The translations under genes and the position numbers were made by a program. The notes under the pieces are model-generated. The model was not told where the DNA came from, did no database searches, and saw only the letters and a program-made list of their open reading frames with translations. 64,000 nucleotides of DNA from Rhizorhapis sp. SPR117. GTDB taxonomy: Bacteria > Pseudomonadota > Alphaproteobacteria > Sphingomonadales > Sphingomonadaceae. The stretch spans positions 1 through 64,000 of the forward strand of contig NZ_JAKKIE010000005.1 in the NCBI RefSeq assembly GCF_021742065.1, read 5' to 3'. Below are positions 50,401 through 60,000 of this stretch, piece after piece. Every line of letters begins with the position of its first letter. Within the stretch, counting starts at the first letter, position 1.

Positions 50401-53400
50401 GAAGCGCCGGCAGGCTAGCGGGCGCAATTTGGGCACGCTCGAGGGCGCGCGCGCTTTCCCCCAGGGCGTCCGGCAATGCCCAGTTGACCGCGGCAAGGGT
50501 CGAATAGCGCTCCGCCAGGTCAACGGCCCTCTCACGGGTTGCGGCCGCCACGGTGAGGAAGCAGAGTTCACGCGTCTCATAGGGCTGTAGAGTAACCCCA
50601 AGCTGCAACGCCATGATCGGGTCCAAAGTCCATCCCGCAGAATTCGAAAGGTCCATGCGCGCACCCGGCGGGGAGCGCAGATGGCCGTTTCGTCCGACAA
50701 ACCGGCTGCGGTCTGATTCATAGCCCAACGGCTGAATCGGACCCTGGGCGTCGACCGCAAAATGCAGGAGCAAGGGTGGCGTCTCATGCGGTGCGCGGGG
50801 TCGGCGGCGGAACAGCAATCCGCCCAGATGGGCGATATATTCGCTGCCAACAAACAACTTGCTGAAGGCGGGGTGCCGCTCGTCGTCCATCGGCGCACCA
50901 AGAACGACTTCGCCATAGCTCGTCAGTCGCAGCGTCCGCGGATGTGCGCTTTCATTGACCAGCGTGAGGCGCCGAACCTCGAGGTCGTCGCCCGCGATGA
51001 CCGCAACCTCAAGGTTGAGCGCAATCCCGTGATCGCGGCGGTGAAACTCCGCCATATGGGGATGAAACGTGACACGGTACTCGTCGGGTTGCATACCGGT
51101 GGGCTGTCGTGCCGCCGACCACAAGGCACCGCTCTCATCGTCACCCACATAAATCCAATAGCCGTTGGCATCCCGCGTGCCATCGGCAACGAACCGCGTG
51201 AGCGCGTTATGATGCCAGCGCAGGCCGCCGCCGCCAGCTTCCGAGATCCAGCTCGACAGGGGCCCGTTTCCCAGCAGGTGAACCTGCGGAAAGGCTGTGG
51301 CCGGCGGTGGTGTCCAGGCGGCGGGAATGCGCAGCGGCGCCCCTCGCCCGAGCGGACGGTCGCGTTCCTCGAGCCGCTCGATCTCAGCAGGGATTTCGCG
51401 CGGCACTCGCTCGCTAAGGAGCAGCGAAACCGTCCGCGTTCTCGGATCCGCGGTGAAGCGTCGAACGAGAATATCGCTGAGCAACACATTGCCGATTGAA
51501 CTGAGAATCATCCCCTGGTGGTGCGCCATATAGGCGTGGACAGCGGTGAATTTACCCTGCGACACCCGATCGGACGTGAAATCGAGTGCCTCGAAAAGCC
51601 CGTAGCGTCCGCAGGCTCCAAGCCGGGCGAGTTCCTTCAGATTGGCCACAGCGTGAGTTGGTGCGATGGGCAAGCCAAGAGCGGACGCATAAGGTGCAAT
51701 CACCATATCGCGACCAAGTCCCCGCTTCAGGCCAAGCGCTGGCACGCCGAAGGCCTGGTATCGATAGTGATGCTCGGGATCTCGCGCGGAATATGCGGAC
51801 TCAGAGATACCCCAGGGAAGTCGGTGGCTTTCCCCATAGCGTCGCTGGATTTCAACCGCGCGCCGTTCACTCTCGCCGAGCAGCGTGTCTATCCTCGAAC
51901 GAAGCAACAGGCGCGGCATCAGATATTCGAACATCGAGCCGTTCCAGGAGATCAGCAAGAGCCCGCCATCTGAACGCGTCAGGGCACGCCCAAGATGAAA
52001 CCAATGTTCAACAGGCACATCTCCCTTGGCGATCGCGAAGAAGCTGGCAAGGCGAGCTTCCGATGCAAGAAGGTCATAGTAATGGGTATCGGCCCGTCCG
52101 GAGCTTACATTATAACCGATCTGGAAGAGGCGGCGCTCTTCGTCATAGAGGGGCTTGAATTCCATGGCATAGGCGAGCTCGCGCGCTTGATCGGCAAGGC
52201 GGATCAGGTCGCTGGCGGATGTCGAGCCTGTTTCGGCATCGTTCCACATTGAACGTGACTGATAGCGCAATCTGTCGAGAAATCCGTGCAGATCACGTAG
52301 CAAATCTATTGGCGGAGATGCGGCAGAGTTGACTGCTTCGGCCAGCGCATGCTCGAGTTGCGGAATGCGGCTCTCGCAAAGTTCGCGGAGCCCGTTTGTC
52401 CAGTTTTCCGGCGTTTGTTTCAGCGATATGATGCGAGCGCGCAGGTCGCTTGTCCATTGCCGCAGGGCCTCGCCGTTCCATGCCTCGGCCGTCTCGTCGA
52501 GCAGGTCGAGCACATCGGCGAGACCGTCCCAGCGTTGGGATTCCAGGCGACTATCCTCGCTCGCATTACGCAGCGCCGCTGCATAGGCAACCAGACAGAC
52601 TGCGAGATTGCCGCTATCGACGGTCGAGACATAGTGCGGCTCCAGCGGTGCCAACGTCCTGGTGTCATACCAATTATAGAAGTGACCTCGATAGCGCTCC
52701 ATTCGGGCGAGCGAATCAAACAGGTTGGCGGTCCTCGCTGCCAATTCTGTCCTTCCCAGGTAACCCAGATCCCAGGCGGTCGCGGTCGCGAGTAACAGCA
52801 TGCCGATATTGGTCGGCGACGTGCGATGGGCGATATCCTCGTGAGGAGCCCCCTGGTAGTTGTCCGGGGGCAGCCAATTGTCCTCGGGCCCGGCAAAGGT
52901 CTCGAAATAGAACCACGTTCTGCGCGCGAGCATCCGAAGGAAAGTTACGTCGCCACGAGTGAGCGGTTCGACCCCTTCCTTGCGAAGCCGTCCGATGAAC
53001 AAGGTGACTTCGGGCGCGAGAATCCAGATGATGAGGAGCGGCAGCGCTGTGAGAAGCGCGCCTGGCCGCATCGCTGACAATGCCATGGCAAGTCCAATGC
53101 TGATCGCCGGGCCGGGCCACATCTGCCGCCAAATTCCCGCTCGGGTGTGATGCTTGTGGAGACGCGCCGCCTCATGGGCTGCGGTCGTCCATTCCAGCAT
53201 TTTGCGACGGGTGATGAGGAGCCGCCAGAGCGTGAGACCGATCGCACGCAGCGACAAGAGGGCTTCGTGAGGAAGGTAGACAATGGCAAGAAGCCAGCGT
53301 CCCGCCTGGTCGTGAAGTTGCGGCAGCAGGCCGCGCGCCGACCCACGCCGCTGGCCGCGCGCGAGCCCACTGACCAGATCGGCGAATAGCTGTCCGGCCG

Positions 53401-55663
53401 GTGTGAAAAAGACAAGCAAGGTCCAGAACCAGGTTTGTCCTGGCAGTACCAGCCACCCCGCCACGGCCAGGAGGAATGTGGCTGGTGCCACAAGGCTACG
53501 GCGGAGATTGTCAGCGATTTTCCAGCGATCGATGCTCGAGAGCCGGTTCGCGACCATTGTTCCATCAGCCGCGGGGACCTTGGGAGCAAGCCATGGCAAG
53601 AGCTGCCAGTCCCCGCGAAGCCAGCGGTGCAGGCGCCGCGCATATTCGAGATAGCTGCGCGGGAACCCTTCGTAGAGAACGATATCGGTCGCAAGCGCGA
53701 CCCGGCCATGTGCGCCCTCAAACAGATCATGGCTGAGAATGGCGTTTTCGGGAACGCGGGCGTCAACGCTGCGATGAAAGGCCTCTACATCATAAATGCC
53801 TTTCCCGACAAAGATCCCGGCCCCAAACAGGTCCTGATAGACGTCCGAGACCGCGCGGCTGTAGATGTCGATGGACGTATCGCCCGTGAACAGGCGCGCG
53901 AACAGCGTTCGCGAACCACTCTGCGGCGATATCTCCACCCGCGGCTGGATAATCGAATAGCCGCTCGTGATCACACCTGTCGCAGGGTCTATCTGTGCCC
54001 GGTTGAGCGGGTGCGCGAGGGCGCCGACCAGGTTGGACACCGATCCGGGCGGCAGGATCGTGTCCCCATCGACGGTGACGACGAATCGAACACCCTTCGG
54101 AATGGGGCGGTCGCCGACATGCAAGGAAAAAGCCGAAGAGTCGCCTTCCACCAGCATGCGGTTGAATTGTTCGAGCTTACCGCGCTTGCGCTCCCACGCG
54201 AGCCAGCATCCCTCAGCCGCATTGTAACGTCTTGGCCGCAACAGCAGGTGGAACGGTCCAGCCCCGGCATGTGAATGGCGCGCGTTCAGTTCCCGAACGC
54301 GTTCTTTCAGTGCGCGTTCGATGTCGCCATCGAGAGCCGTGCGCTCTGTCGAGGCGTCAGCGAGGTCGGCAAGCAAAACGACCTGTAGCATCGGATCGAG
54401 ATTGGAGAGCCAGTGGGTCTCCATTTGTTCGACGAGGCTCGGTATTTCATTCGCACGCGCAACGATCACCGGAATTACGATCAAGGTCGGGCAATCCTGC
54501 GGCAAACTCTCGCTGCAATCGAGCTTGTTCAGCACGCGCGGCGGGAAAATCCGTGTGATCGCCCAGTGAAGCAGAGTGATTGCCAGCACCGACGCCGGAA
54601 TGAGCGCCAGGGAGAGACCGCCGAGCCAGCCAGGAAATTGGGAATCGATCCACCACAGATAGGACGCGGGGAGAAGCAGGGCACCGGCCCAAAATACGGC
54701 GAGCGCTGAGAAGTAGAACAAGCCGGGGTTTTGAAGCGCCGCGTTTCGCCACCGCTGAGCCAAAGGCAGGCGCGTGCCGAGTTGACGCTGGAACGCGGCG
54801 CACCCATCTCCGACGAGCCAATAGCCGACGTGGCCTTGCGGCAAGTCGGCTCGCGCCGCCTTCGCCGCATCGACTGCGCTCGCCGCCACGTCGACTTCTC
54901 CCTTGGCGGCGTGGCGCGCAAGATCCTCGACGACGCGTCGATAGCGGTCGCGGCTTTGAAAATCCATGCGCTCATAAAAGCCTGACGGATCGGTCCGAAG
55001 AATTTCTTCGACGCAGCTGACCTGATCGAAAAAATCCTCCCAGGAAATCGCCTCGATGAGCCCAAGATTGGCGATCGCGCGTCCGACCTGCTCCGTCGCC
55101 TCGAGCGAATGCGGCTCGGTCGCCCATCGTGAAGGGCGAAACGGCATGGTCAGACAATCGCAAAATATTTGGGTGAGCGTGGAAACGAGAATCTCGACGC
55201 AGGCGATGCGAAGCATCGTGGGGAAAGCCCACAGTTCAGCGATCGATAGCGGTGATTGTCGCTGATAGCTCCGCAGAAATCGGACCAGAGTCCCCGAGGA
55301 GATCTGCATTCGGGTGAGCCGCAGCAGGTGATGCGCGAGCACAAACACCCGGGGCAAGGCTGCCTCCTTATCGTCAGCCAATGCAGGCAACCGGCCGTAG
55401 AAGCTTGCAGGAAGATCCTGTTCGATCTGCCGCAGCGCACGGTGCACCTGATAGTCGTTGTCCAGCAGCCATTCGGCAGCCTTGCTCGCTTCGGGAGCCG
55501 CGGTAGTGCATGCCAGACGCGCATCATGCAGCCATTGAGCGACTGCACCGACCTGGGACCAGGCCGGAATCGGTCGCGGGCTGTCGGTCGAGATCCGATG
55601 CGTCTGGCTCAACTCCTCAGCCGCTTGCAGGAGCGCCACAGATTCCGGTGAAACGTCTGCCAC
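47468..55663 (-). CDS. ndvB: Cyclic beta-1,2-glucan synthase (NdvB/ChvB family)
   Basis: The 2731-residue inner-membrane enzyme starts at GTG 55663. Parts in order: a helical N-terminal region with several membrane spans (about 300-380, 780-900); a GT84 glycosyltransferase with DxD-like VTVDGDTILPPGSVSN near 527; a glycoamylase-type domain near 1250-1480 (LPWGISESAYSARDPEHHYR); and two GH94-type phosphorylase modules ending with GAGDWNDGMDRVG near 2400, whose Asp is the general acid. It makes and trims cyclic glucan from UDP-glucose for osmotic adaptation. GTG overlaps the stop of the tandem-Usp gene (TAGTG), so translation is coupled. Confidence 0.95.
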   Translation of the reverse strand: MADVSPESVALLQAAEELSQTHRISTDSPRPIPAWSQVGAVAQWLHDARLACTTAAPEASKAAEWLLDNDYQVHRALRQIEQDLPASFYGRLPALADDKEAALPRVFVLAHHLLRLTRMQISSGTLVRFLRSYQRQSPLSIAELWAFPTMLRIACVEILVSTLTQIFCDCLTMPFRPSRWATEPHSLEATEQVGRAIANLGLIEAISWEDFFDQVSCVEEILRTDPSGFYERMDFQSRDRYRRVVEDLARHAAKGEVDVAASAVDAAKAARADLPQGHVGYWLVGDGCAAFQRQLGTRLPLAQRWRNAALQNPGLFYFSALAVFWAGALLLPASYLWWIDSQFPGWLGGLSLALIPASVLAITLLHWAITRIFPPRVLNKLDCSESLPQDCPTLIVIPVIVARANEIPSLVEQMETHWLSNLDPMLQVVLLADLADASTERTALDGDIERALKERVRELNARHSHAGAGPFHLLLRPRRYNAAEGCWLAWERKRGKLEQFNRMLVEGDSSAFSLHVGDRPIPKGVRFVVTVDGDTILPPGSVSNLVGALAHPLNRAQIDPATGVITSGYSIIQPRVEISPQSGSRTLFARLFTGDTSIDIYSRAVSDVYQDLFGAGIFVGKGIYDVEAFHRSVDARVPENAILSHDLFEGAHGRVALATDIVLYEGFPRSYLEYARRLHRWLRGDWQLLPWLAPKVPAADGTMVANRLSSIDRWKIADNLRRSLVAPATFLLAVAGWLVLPGQTWFWTLLVFFTPAGQLFADLVSGLARGQRRGSARGLLPQLHDQAGRWLLAIVYLPHEALLSLRAIGLTLWRLLITRRKMLEWTTAAHEAARLHKHHTRAGIWRQMWPGPAISIGLAMALSAMRPGALLTALPLLIIWILAPEVTLFIGRLRKEGVEPLTRGDVTFLRMLARRTWFYFETFAGPEDNWLPPDNYQGAPHEDIAHRTSPTNIGMLLLATATAWDLGYLGRTELAARTANLFDSLARMERYRGHFYNWYDTRTLAPLEPHYVSTVDSGNLAVCLVAYAAALRNASEDSRLESQRWDGLADVLDLLDETAEAWNGEALRQWTSDLRARIISLKQTPENWTNGLRELCESRIPQLEHALAEAVNSAASPPIDLLRDLHGFLDRLRYQSRSMWNDAETGSTSASDLIRLADQARELAYAMEFKPLYDEERRLFQIGYNVSSGRADTHYYDLLASEARLASFFAIAKGDVPVEHWFHLGRALTRSDGGLLLISWNGSMFEYLMPRLLLRSRIDTLLGESERRAVEIQRRYGESHRLPWGISESAYSARDPEHHYRYQAFGVPALGLKRGLGRDMVIAPYASALGLPIAPTHAVANLKELARLGACGRYGLFEALDFTSDRVSQGKFTAVHAYMAHHQGMILSSIGNVLLSDILVRRFTADPRTRTVSLLLSERVPREIPAEIERLEERDRPLGRGAPLRIPAAWTPPPATAFPQVHLLGNGPLSSWISEAGGGGLRWHHNALTRFVADGTRDANGYWIYVGDDESGALWSAARQPTGMQPDEYRVTFHPHMAEFHRRDHGIALNLEVAVIAGDDLEVRRLTLVNESAHPRTLRLTSYGEVVLGAPMDDERHPAFSKLFVGSEYIAHLGGLLFRRRPRAPHETPPLLLHFAVDAQGPIQPLGYESDRSRFVGRNGHLRSPPGARMDLSNSAGWTLDPIMALQLGVTLQPYETRELCFLTVAAATRERAVDLAERYSTLAAVNWALPDALGESARALERAQIAPASLPALQALASLLVYPHGALRGNAAAFSGNRLGQPHLWGMALSGDLPILLLRTAGTGGLLAQQVIGGHQLWRRHGLQVDLVILQTGGSAYVEPIRDDVVALLRQVGATEMLGRKGGIHLLFRDQIGSDQVNLLESVARVVVDEAKGALEDQLSQALEPPSQLPRFSAALPPDRKTADALERPKELRFDNGLGGFTPDGREYVIHLEPGEATPAPWCNVLANDEFGSLVSEAGGGFSWAVNSGENRLTSWTNDPVSDPPVETLYLRDEETASVWTVTPAPAGHSSACQVRHGAGYTRWSQKSHGLDQEMLVFVPLDAPVKIVRLRLRNLENRHRRLTSTYYAEWLLGALPSIARPHVVCDYDPAAQAILAMSRWNEDFAERVAFLTASRPPHGFTTDRREFLGREGDPSDPAALGRWGLSGKLVAGGDPCAAYQVHLEFAPGASEEIIFVLGQGADHTLARELARRWSEPHLVEQALQALEHHWNGILGAVEISTPDPAFDLMVNRWLIYQSLSSRVLARTGFYQSSGAIGFRDQLQDVLALLHTEPARTRAHILQCARHQFTEGDVLHWWHPPSDRGVRTRCSDDLIWLPYAVGTYVQATGDLTILDEEIPFLDAPPLKPEEENRYARFDMAGVLRPLIDHCERALEHGLTAGPNGLPLMGAGDWNDGMDRVGREGRGESIWLAWFGSVTADLFADVSRRAGREMSASRWTERARELRQRAEEAGWDGAWYRRAYDDEGHPLGSASNDECRIDSISQSWAAFAGAEPGRVRQALDAAWRELVSPEHKLARLLWPAFDKGARDPGYIKAYPPGIRENGGQYSHAAAWLGMAFAQQGEPDKAFAIFDMINPVRRSDEKAKAKRYALEPYVVAGDIAAADPHSGRGGWSWYTGAAGWAWRLAAEGILGLRLVDGRLTIAPSIPPSWGGFRAVLRGPTGTISVQVEDPDHLGRGNVELTVNGARLTTGGISFPTDGAEIEVRVRLTP

Positions 55664-56721
55664 TATTGGGCGAGTTGGCTGCGTCCCGAAGGCGCTAGAC
55701 TTGGGCCCTCAAGAGTGTGTTCTGCCGCGTTGATCTGGAAGTTTGGGCGAATAATCAGCACGGGGCATGGAGCGTGCGTCGCAAGATATTCGGTGACGCT
55801 GCCACACGCGACGTCGCTGAGGTTGCTGTGGCCATGCGATGAAACGACGAGAAGGTCCGCATTGTGCTGCATGGCGAGACGCCGCAGCCGATTACGCGGA
55901 TCACCATCTATTTCCACGACGGCCCGCGCAGCAATACCGTCATGCCAAAGCCGGGTGCGCAGCTTTTCCAGATAGCTGCGCGCGCGCGCCTCATTGTGAT
56001 CCATGAGCTTGCTGCAAAGCTCGCCCGCGCCCGCCTGAGGCAGATTCCGGTCGATGGTTTCGACTTTGGGAACAACGTGGGCGAGGATCAGTTCGGCTCC
56101 CTGCGCGCGCGCCATGCTCACGGCAACCGGCAGCACGCTTTCTGCTTGAGGAGAGCCATCGAGCGGGAGGATCAGCCTTCGATAGGTGACGGTCTCGGCA
56201 CCATCCGCCTCGCCGGGGATCAGTAACAGCGAAGCCACGGCTCGCTCGAGTATCTTCTGCACAGTGCTCCCCAGTCCTGTGGAGCCTTCTGACTCATGGC
56301 TATGCGTCGCCAATGCCAGCAGTGCCCCGGCATGGTCCTGCGCCCAGCCGTTGAGTTGCCGGGCGGGGGATCCGGTTAGCAGCAACCGGCCGATGCCCCC
56401 CCCCCGGCCGCCTTCTTCCGCGATGATCTGGTCGAGTCGCTCGCTGCATTCGTTCAAATGAAGATGCCACTCAAGAGGGTCGGCAGGGAAGTCGGCATTG
56501 CGCATCGTTTCTAAAACGTGCGCAAATGTCACCGGCAAGCCGAATATGGCCGCCAGCGCCAGCGCATGCCGCGCAACGACGTGGCAGTTCGAATCATCGT
56601 CGAGGCAGGCGAGAATTTCGGAGCGCTGTTTTCCAGCCTTCCTCACGGCTGGCTCACTTCCGGGAAAGAAGACTCGGAGCGGCGCGTTTTCTGGGCTGCC
56701 ATTGGTTTGGGAATGTGGCAT
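55663..56721 (-). CDS. Universal stress protein, two Usp domains
   Basis: The 352-residue cytosolic protein has two UspA domains (about 35-165 and 195-325). The second is well kept: LILPLDGSPQAESVLPVAV and LLVVSSHGHSNLSDVACGSV, a G-2x-G-9x-G(S/T)-type ATP-binding pattern. The first is degenerate at the nucleotide loop (LACLDDDSNCHVV; later ATHSHESEGSTGLGSTVQ). ATG 56721 follows AAGGAGG. The stop overlaps the glucan synthase start by one base. Confidence 0.85.
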   Translation of the reverse strand: MPHSQTNGSPENAPLRVFFPGSEPAVRKAGKQRSEILACLDDDSNCHVVARHALALAAIFGLPVTFAHVLETMRNADFPADPLEWHLHLNECSERLDQIIAEEGGRGGGIGRLLLTGSPARQLNGWAQDHAGALLALATHSHESEGSTGLGSTVQKILERAVASLLLIPGEADGAETVTYRRLILPLDGSPQAESVLPVAVSMARAQGAELILAHVVPKVETIDRNLPQAGAGELCSKLMDHNEARARSYLEKLRTRLWHDGIAARAVVEIDGDPRNRLRRLAMQHNADLLVVSSHGHSNLSDVACGSVTEYLATHAPCPVLIIRPNFQINAAEHTLEGPSLAPSGRSQLAQ

Positions 56722-57318
56722 CGGATCCTCCTTCCAGGTGGCAAAATGTCGACTCCAATCTTCCAAGCAGGATCAATCATCTGAGCGGCAAAGACATAGG
56801 TATGATCCCGTATTCTTGGGGCGCTAGGCACGATCTCCCATGGCCCTCAAATCGAAAGCACGACACGAAGAGCGCGGCCCGCAACCTTAACATAGACGCG
56901 CTGCTCACATTCAAATTACAGTCCCGGCGGCCGTGACGACGCCGGCGAGATGCCCATCCCTCCCCGCGAGCATCGAAGGCTCCATTGAGACGATGAAGCT
57001 GTCTCACAGGCGGTCTTTGGCGGACGACGACAGACGAGCGTTCAACACCGGCGCACATTTTCCGGAGACGGTGGTTGCCTGTCGAGCTATCCTACCATCA
57101 CGGCCTGGAACCCACCATCTCCAAATAGGGCAGCTATCTTGGACCCAGGACCGTATCTTCTCGCGGCGAACTGCGAGCGGAAGTCCGACGCTGTTGGTGA
57201 AAACAATAGAACCAAAGCCCCCTTGCCTCATGGCGACTTAACCCGAAGGGACTGATCTGGCATCATTTCGTCCTGCACGGGGGATTATGTAAAACTGAAC
57301 AGTGCTGGGAGAGACATC
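56722..57318. other. Intergenic region, Usp / ICMT-like
   Basis: About 600 bases without a supported gene. Open frames on both strands lack ribosome sites and recognisable motifs. The divergent promoters of the Usp and ICMT-like genes should be here. Confidence 0.4.
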
Positions 57319-57975
57319 ATGGGCGCATTTGGATGGGGACTCGCCGCGATTGTGATCGTTGCGGTTTCATGGATATTCTATCGGTATTTTGCACCGAAGA
57401 CCTGGCGGGAGTGGGCCGGCGCAGGTCTGGTGCAGGCGTTCATAATTGCTCTGTACGCCGAAATGTATGGTTTCCCGCTGACGATCTACTTGCTCGTTCG
57501 TCTGTTCGGTCTCGACCGCGGATATGTCAGTGCGAGCTTATGGTCGACGCTCGTCGGCGTCGGTGAAACCGGCATGCTGGTGGCGATGATACTGGGCTAC
57601 AGCCTCGCCTTCATCGGAGTGGGCCTGTTCATCCAGGGTTGGCGTGACGTCTATCGTGCTCGGCAGCAGCACCAGCTGGTAACGGAAGGTCTATACAGGT
57701 TCGTCAGGCACCCGCAGTATATGGGGCTGTTTCTCGCCCTGTTTGGCGAAGGGATCGTGCATTGGCCGACCATTTTCTCGGTTAGCCTGTTCCCATTGAT
57801 CGTGTTCGCTTATTATTTGCTTGCCCGCAAGGAAGAGCGGCAGATGGTTGAGAGTTTCGGAGATGTCTATCGAGCGTATCAATTACGTGTGCCTATGTTC
57901 GTTCCCCGCTGGGGCAAATGGAAGGATATGGCCGAAGCGGCCCAGAAATCCGAGGATAATACTGGCCAGAAATAG
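57319..57975 (+). CDS. ICMT-like membrane methyltransferase (second copy)
   Basis: The 218-residue membrane protein with about five helices shares ALYAEMYGFPLTIYLLVRLF and LVTEGLYRFVRHPQYMGLF with the 31.4-kb copy; the latter holds the SAM-binding RHPQY. The conserved EERQMVESFGDVYRAYQLRV ends the domain. ATG 57319 follows GGGAGAG. The two copies differ clearly in length and in the middle region, so they are not a recent duplication. Confidence 0.82.
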   Translation: MGAFGWGLAAIVIVAVSWIFYRYFAPKTWREWAGAGLVQAFIIALYAEMYGFPLTIYLLVRLFGLDRGYVSASLWSTLVGVGETGMLVAMILGYSLAFIGVGLFIQGWRDVYRARQQHQLVTEGLYRFVRHPQYMGLFLALFGEGIVHWPTIFSVSLFPLIVFAYYLLARKEERQMVESFGDVYRAYQLRVPMFVPRWGKWKDMAEAAQKSEDNTGQK

Positions 57976-58409
57976 AATCGATTTCACTGGTACCATTATC
58001 GGCTTCGGCGAGTCATGACCGACCCCGGAATGGCCGCTTCGGGGCGATGACGTATCAAGCCAAAGTGCTTTCAGTAGGAAATGGCCCAAGCCGGAATTCT
58101 ACGCACTTTGGATCCTCGCTGGGTCGACCAATAATTGGGCGTCAACTGCACAAAGACGCTATTGATAAAGCTAGATTTCTCTCCGAGATGCCTTTGCTTT
58201 CGTAATGTTGGGCTCAGATGTTTGAACCACCTAAAAGGATAGATGCAGAAAATAGGATAAAACTCGGAGTCTCATTGCGGCTTCATAATTGATTGACCGG
58301 CGTCATTATGAACCCACCACCCCCCCATCATCCGTCCGGCACCAGTATTAACGCTTGACCAGTTAAATGCCTTTGCCTTCAATGCTCTCGGGGAATCAGC
58401 AGTAAAAAG
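57976..58409. other. AT-richer intergenic region before the ATP-grasp gene
   Basis: About 430 bases with visibly lower GC than the neighbouring DNA and no supported gene. It includes TTGATAAAGCTAGA-like and AATAGGATAAAACTC stretches. It could hold a promoter, or foreign DNA from an earlier insertion. Confidence 0.4.
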
Positions 58410-59774
58410 ATGACAAGGATCCCGGAACCTTCGCCTGTGCCAACTGCGCCGCTGAACGCCGGCTGCGTTTGCATAACGCTGGATCGCACGGCGATGCGCA
58501 CGGCTCTGGCACACGAGACGGGCGATGCCGCGTTTTACAGCTGGTTGGGCGAATCACGCCCTCATCTGTTTGCCGATGTCGCGGTGTTTCTTGACGCAGC
58601 AGAACTCGACCAGATGCAGAGCATCGTCGAGGCGATCGAAGCCGTCGTTCGTCATCCCGCCTATCGCGCGGCAGTGCTTGGCTGGGCGCCGGTGAGCGCG
58701 ATGCGGGACTTCGGACCGAGGGGGGTCTTCATGGGATATGATTTTCACCTCGGACGCAATGGCCCGGCGCTCATTGAAATCAACACGAATGCTGGCGGGG
58801 CCATCCTGAATGCTTCTCTCGCGCGCGCCCAACGCTCCTGCTGTAGCGGTGCTGTCATCCCGGAGTTTATGGATCTGGCTGCATTCGATACGAATGTTGC
58901 CGAGATGTTCACACGGGAATGGCGGCACCAACGCGAAAGCGGATCGCCCGCAACGATCGCGATCGTCGATGATCGTCCGGGAGAACAATATCTCTACCCG
59001 GAATTCCTCTTGATGCAGCGCCTGCTGCAACGCCATGGCTACGAGGTTTGCATCGCCGATCCGTCAGAACTGGAATATTGCGACGGCGAACTTTGTCGAA
59101 GCGGTACGCGTATCGATCTCGTTTACAACCGATTGACGGATTTTTCGCTCGAACAACCCGGTCATGCGGCGCTGCGCGCGGCCTATGATGATGGCTCGGT
59201 CGTCTTGACGCCCAATCCCCACAACCACGCTTTGTTCGCCGACAAACGCAATTTGACGCTCCTTTCCGATTCAGCCCGGCTTTCAGAATGGGGGGTAGAT
59301 CCGGCCCTGATCCGGATATTGTCCGCAGGCGTTCCAGCCACCGAACGCGTCACGCCCGAAGGTGCCGATCGCTTCTGGAGCAACCGAAAGCAGTTCTTTT
59401 TCAAGCCTTCGTCGGGCTATGGTAGCCGGGCTGCCTATCGCGGTGACAAACTGACGAAGACGGTCTGGCAGGAGATTTGCCAGGGCGACTATGTCGCGCA
59501 GGCCTATGTCGCCCCAAGCGAGCGCCTCATAGAATTCGACGGGGAGAAGCAGCAACGCAAGATCGATGTGCGCCTCTATACCTACGACGGGCGCATGCTT
59601 TTGGTTGCGGCGAGGCTCTATCAAGGACAGACGACGAACATGCGGACGATCGGAGGGGGTTTTGCACCGGTATTGCTGACAACGACAGACGGTCTTTCAG
59701 CAGCATGTCAGATGTGTGCGGGCCGGTCGGACGCTGTTGTATCGCCGCCAACTCGTATGGATGGGCGTCACTGA
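58410..59774 (+). CDS. ATP-grasp-like protein, unknown substrate
   Basis: The 454-residue soluble protein shows EINTNAGGAILNASLARAQ near 120 and the ATP-grasp core late in the chain: FFFKPSSGYGSRAAYRGD (about 330), DYVAQAYVAP (about 360), KIDVRLYTYDGRMLLVAARL (about 385) and IGGGFAPVLLTT (about 414). The order resembles circularly permuted ATP-grasp ligases such as glutathionylspermidine-synthase relatives. It probably activates a carboxylate with ATP. It stands alone downstream of a 430-base AT-richer region, with a poor ribosome site. No partner gene is evident. Confidence 0.65.
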   Translation: MTRIPEPSPVPTAPLNAGCVCITLDRTAMRTALAHETGDAAFYSWLGESRPHLFADVAVFLDAAELDQMQSIVEAIEAVVRHPAYRAAVLGWAPVSAMRDFGPRGVFMGYDFHLGRNGPALIEINTNAGGAILNASLARAQRSCCSGAVIPEFMDLAAFDTNVAEMFTREWRHQRESGSPATIAIVDDRPGEQYLYPEFLLMQRLLQRHGYEVCIADPSELEYCDGELCRSGTRIDLVYNRLTDFSLEQPGHAALRAAYDDGSVVLTPNPHNHALFADKRNLTLLSDSARLSEWGVDPALIRILSAGVPATERVTPEGADRFWSNRKQFFFKPSSGYGSRAAYRGDKLTKTVWQEICQGDYVAQAYVAPSERLIEFDGEKQQRKIDVRLYTYDGRMLLVAARLYQGQTTNMRTIGGGFAPVLLTTTDGLSAACQMCAGRSDAVVSPPTRMDGRH

Positions 59775-60000
59775 TCCCAACTTGCAATCCGAACGGCCCC
59801 AAATCGGCGCGCAGCGGACCATGCAGGGCCCTCACCGCGTACCAATGAAGATTTTTCCCGCGACAGATTGAAAGGGGTTCGTAGCCCACGGGATAGCATA
59901 TCGCAGTTCACACCCTCGCCTTGCCTGCCGTCGTCAATCTGCGGCGCACAAACGAGCTTGGCCGAATGGCCGGGTGCAATCATTCTCCGCCCGTCGGCAC
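59775..60000. other. Intergenic, no gene seen
   Basis: This stretch follows the ATP-grasp gene; nothing beyond the downstream end of the MerR-like fragment frame is visible. Confidence 0.3.
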
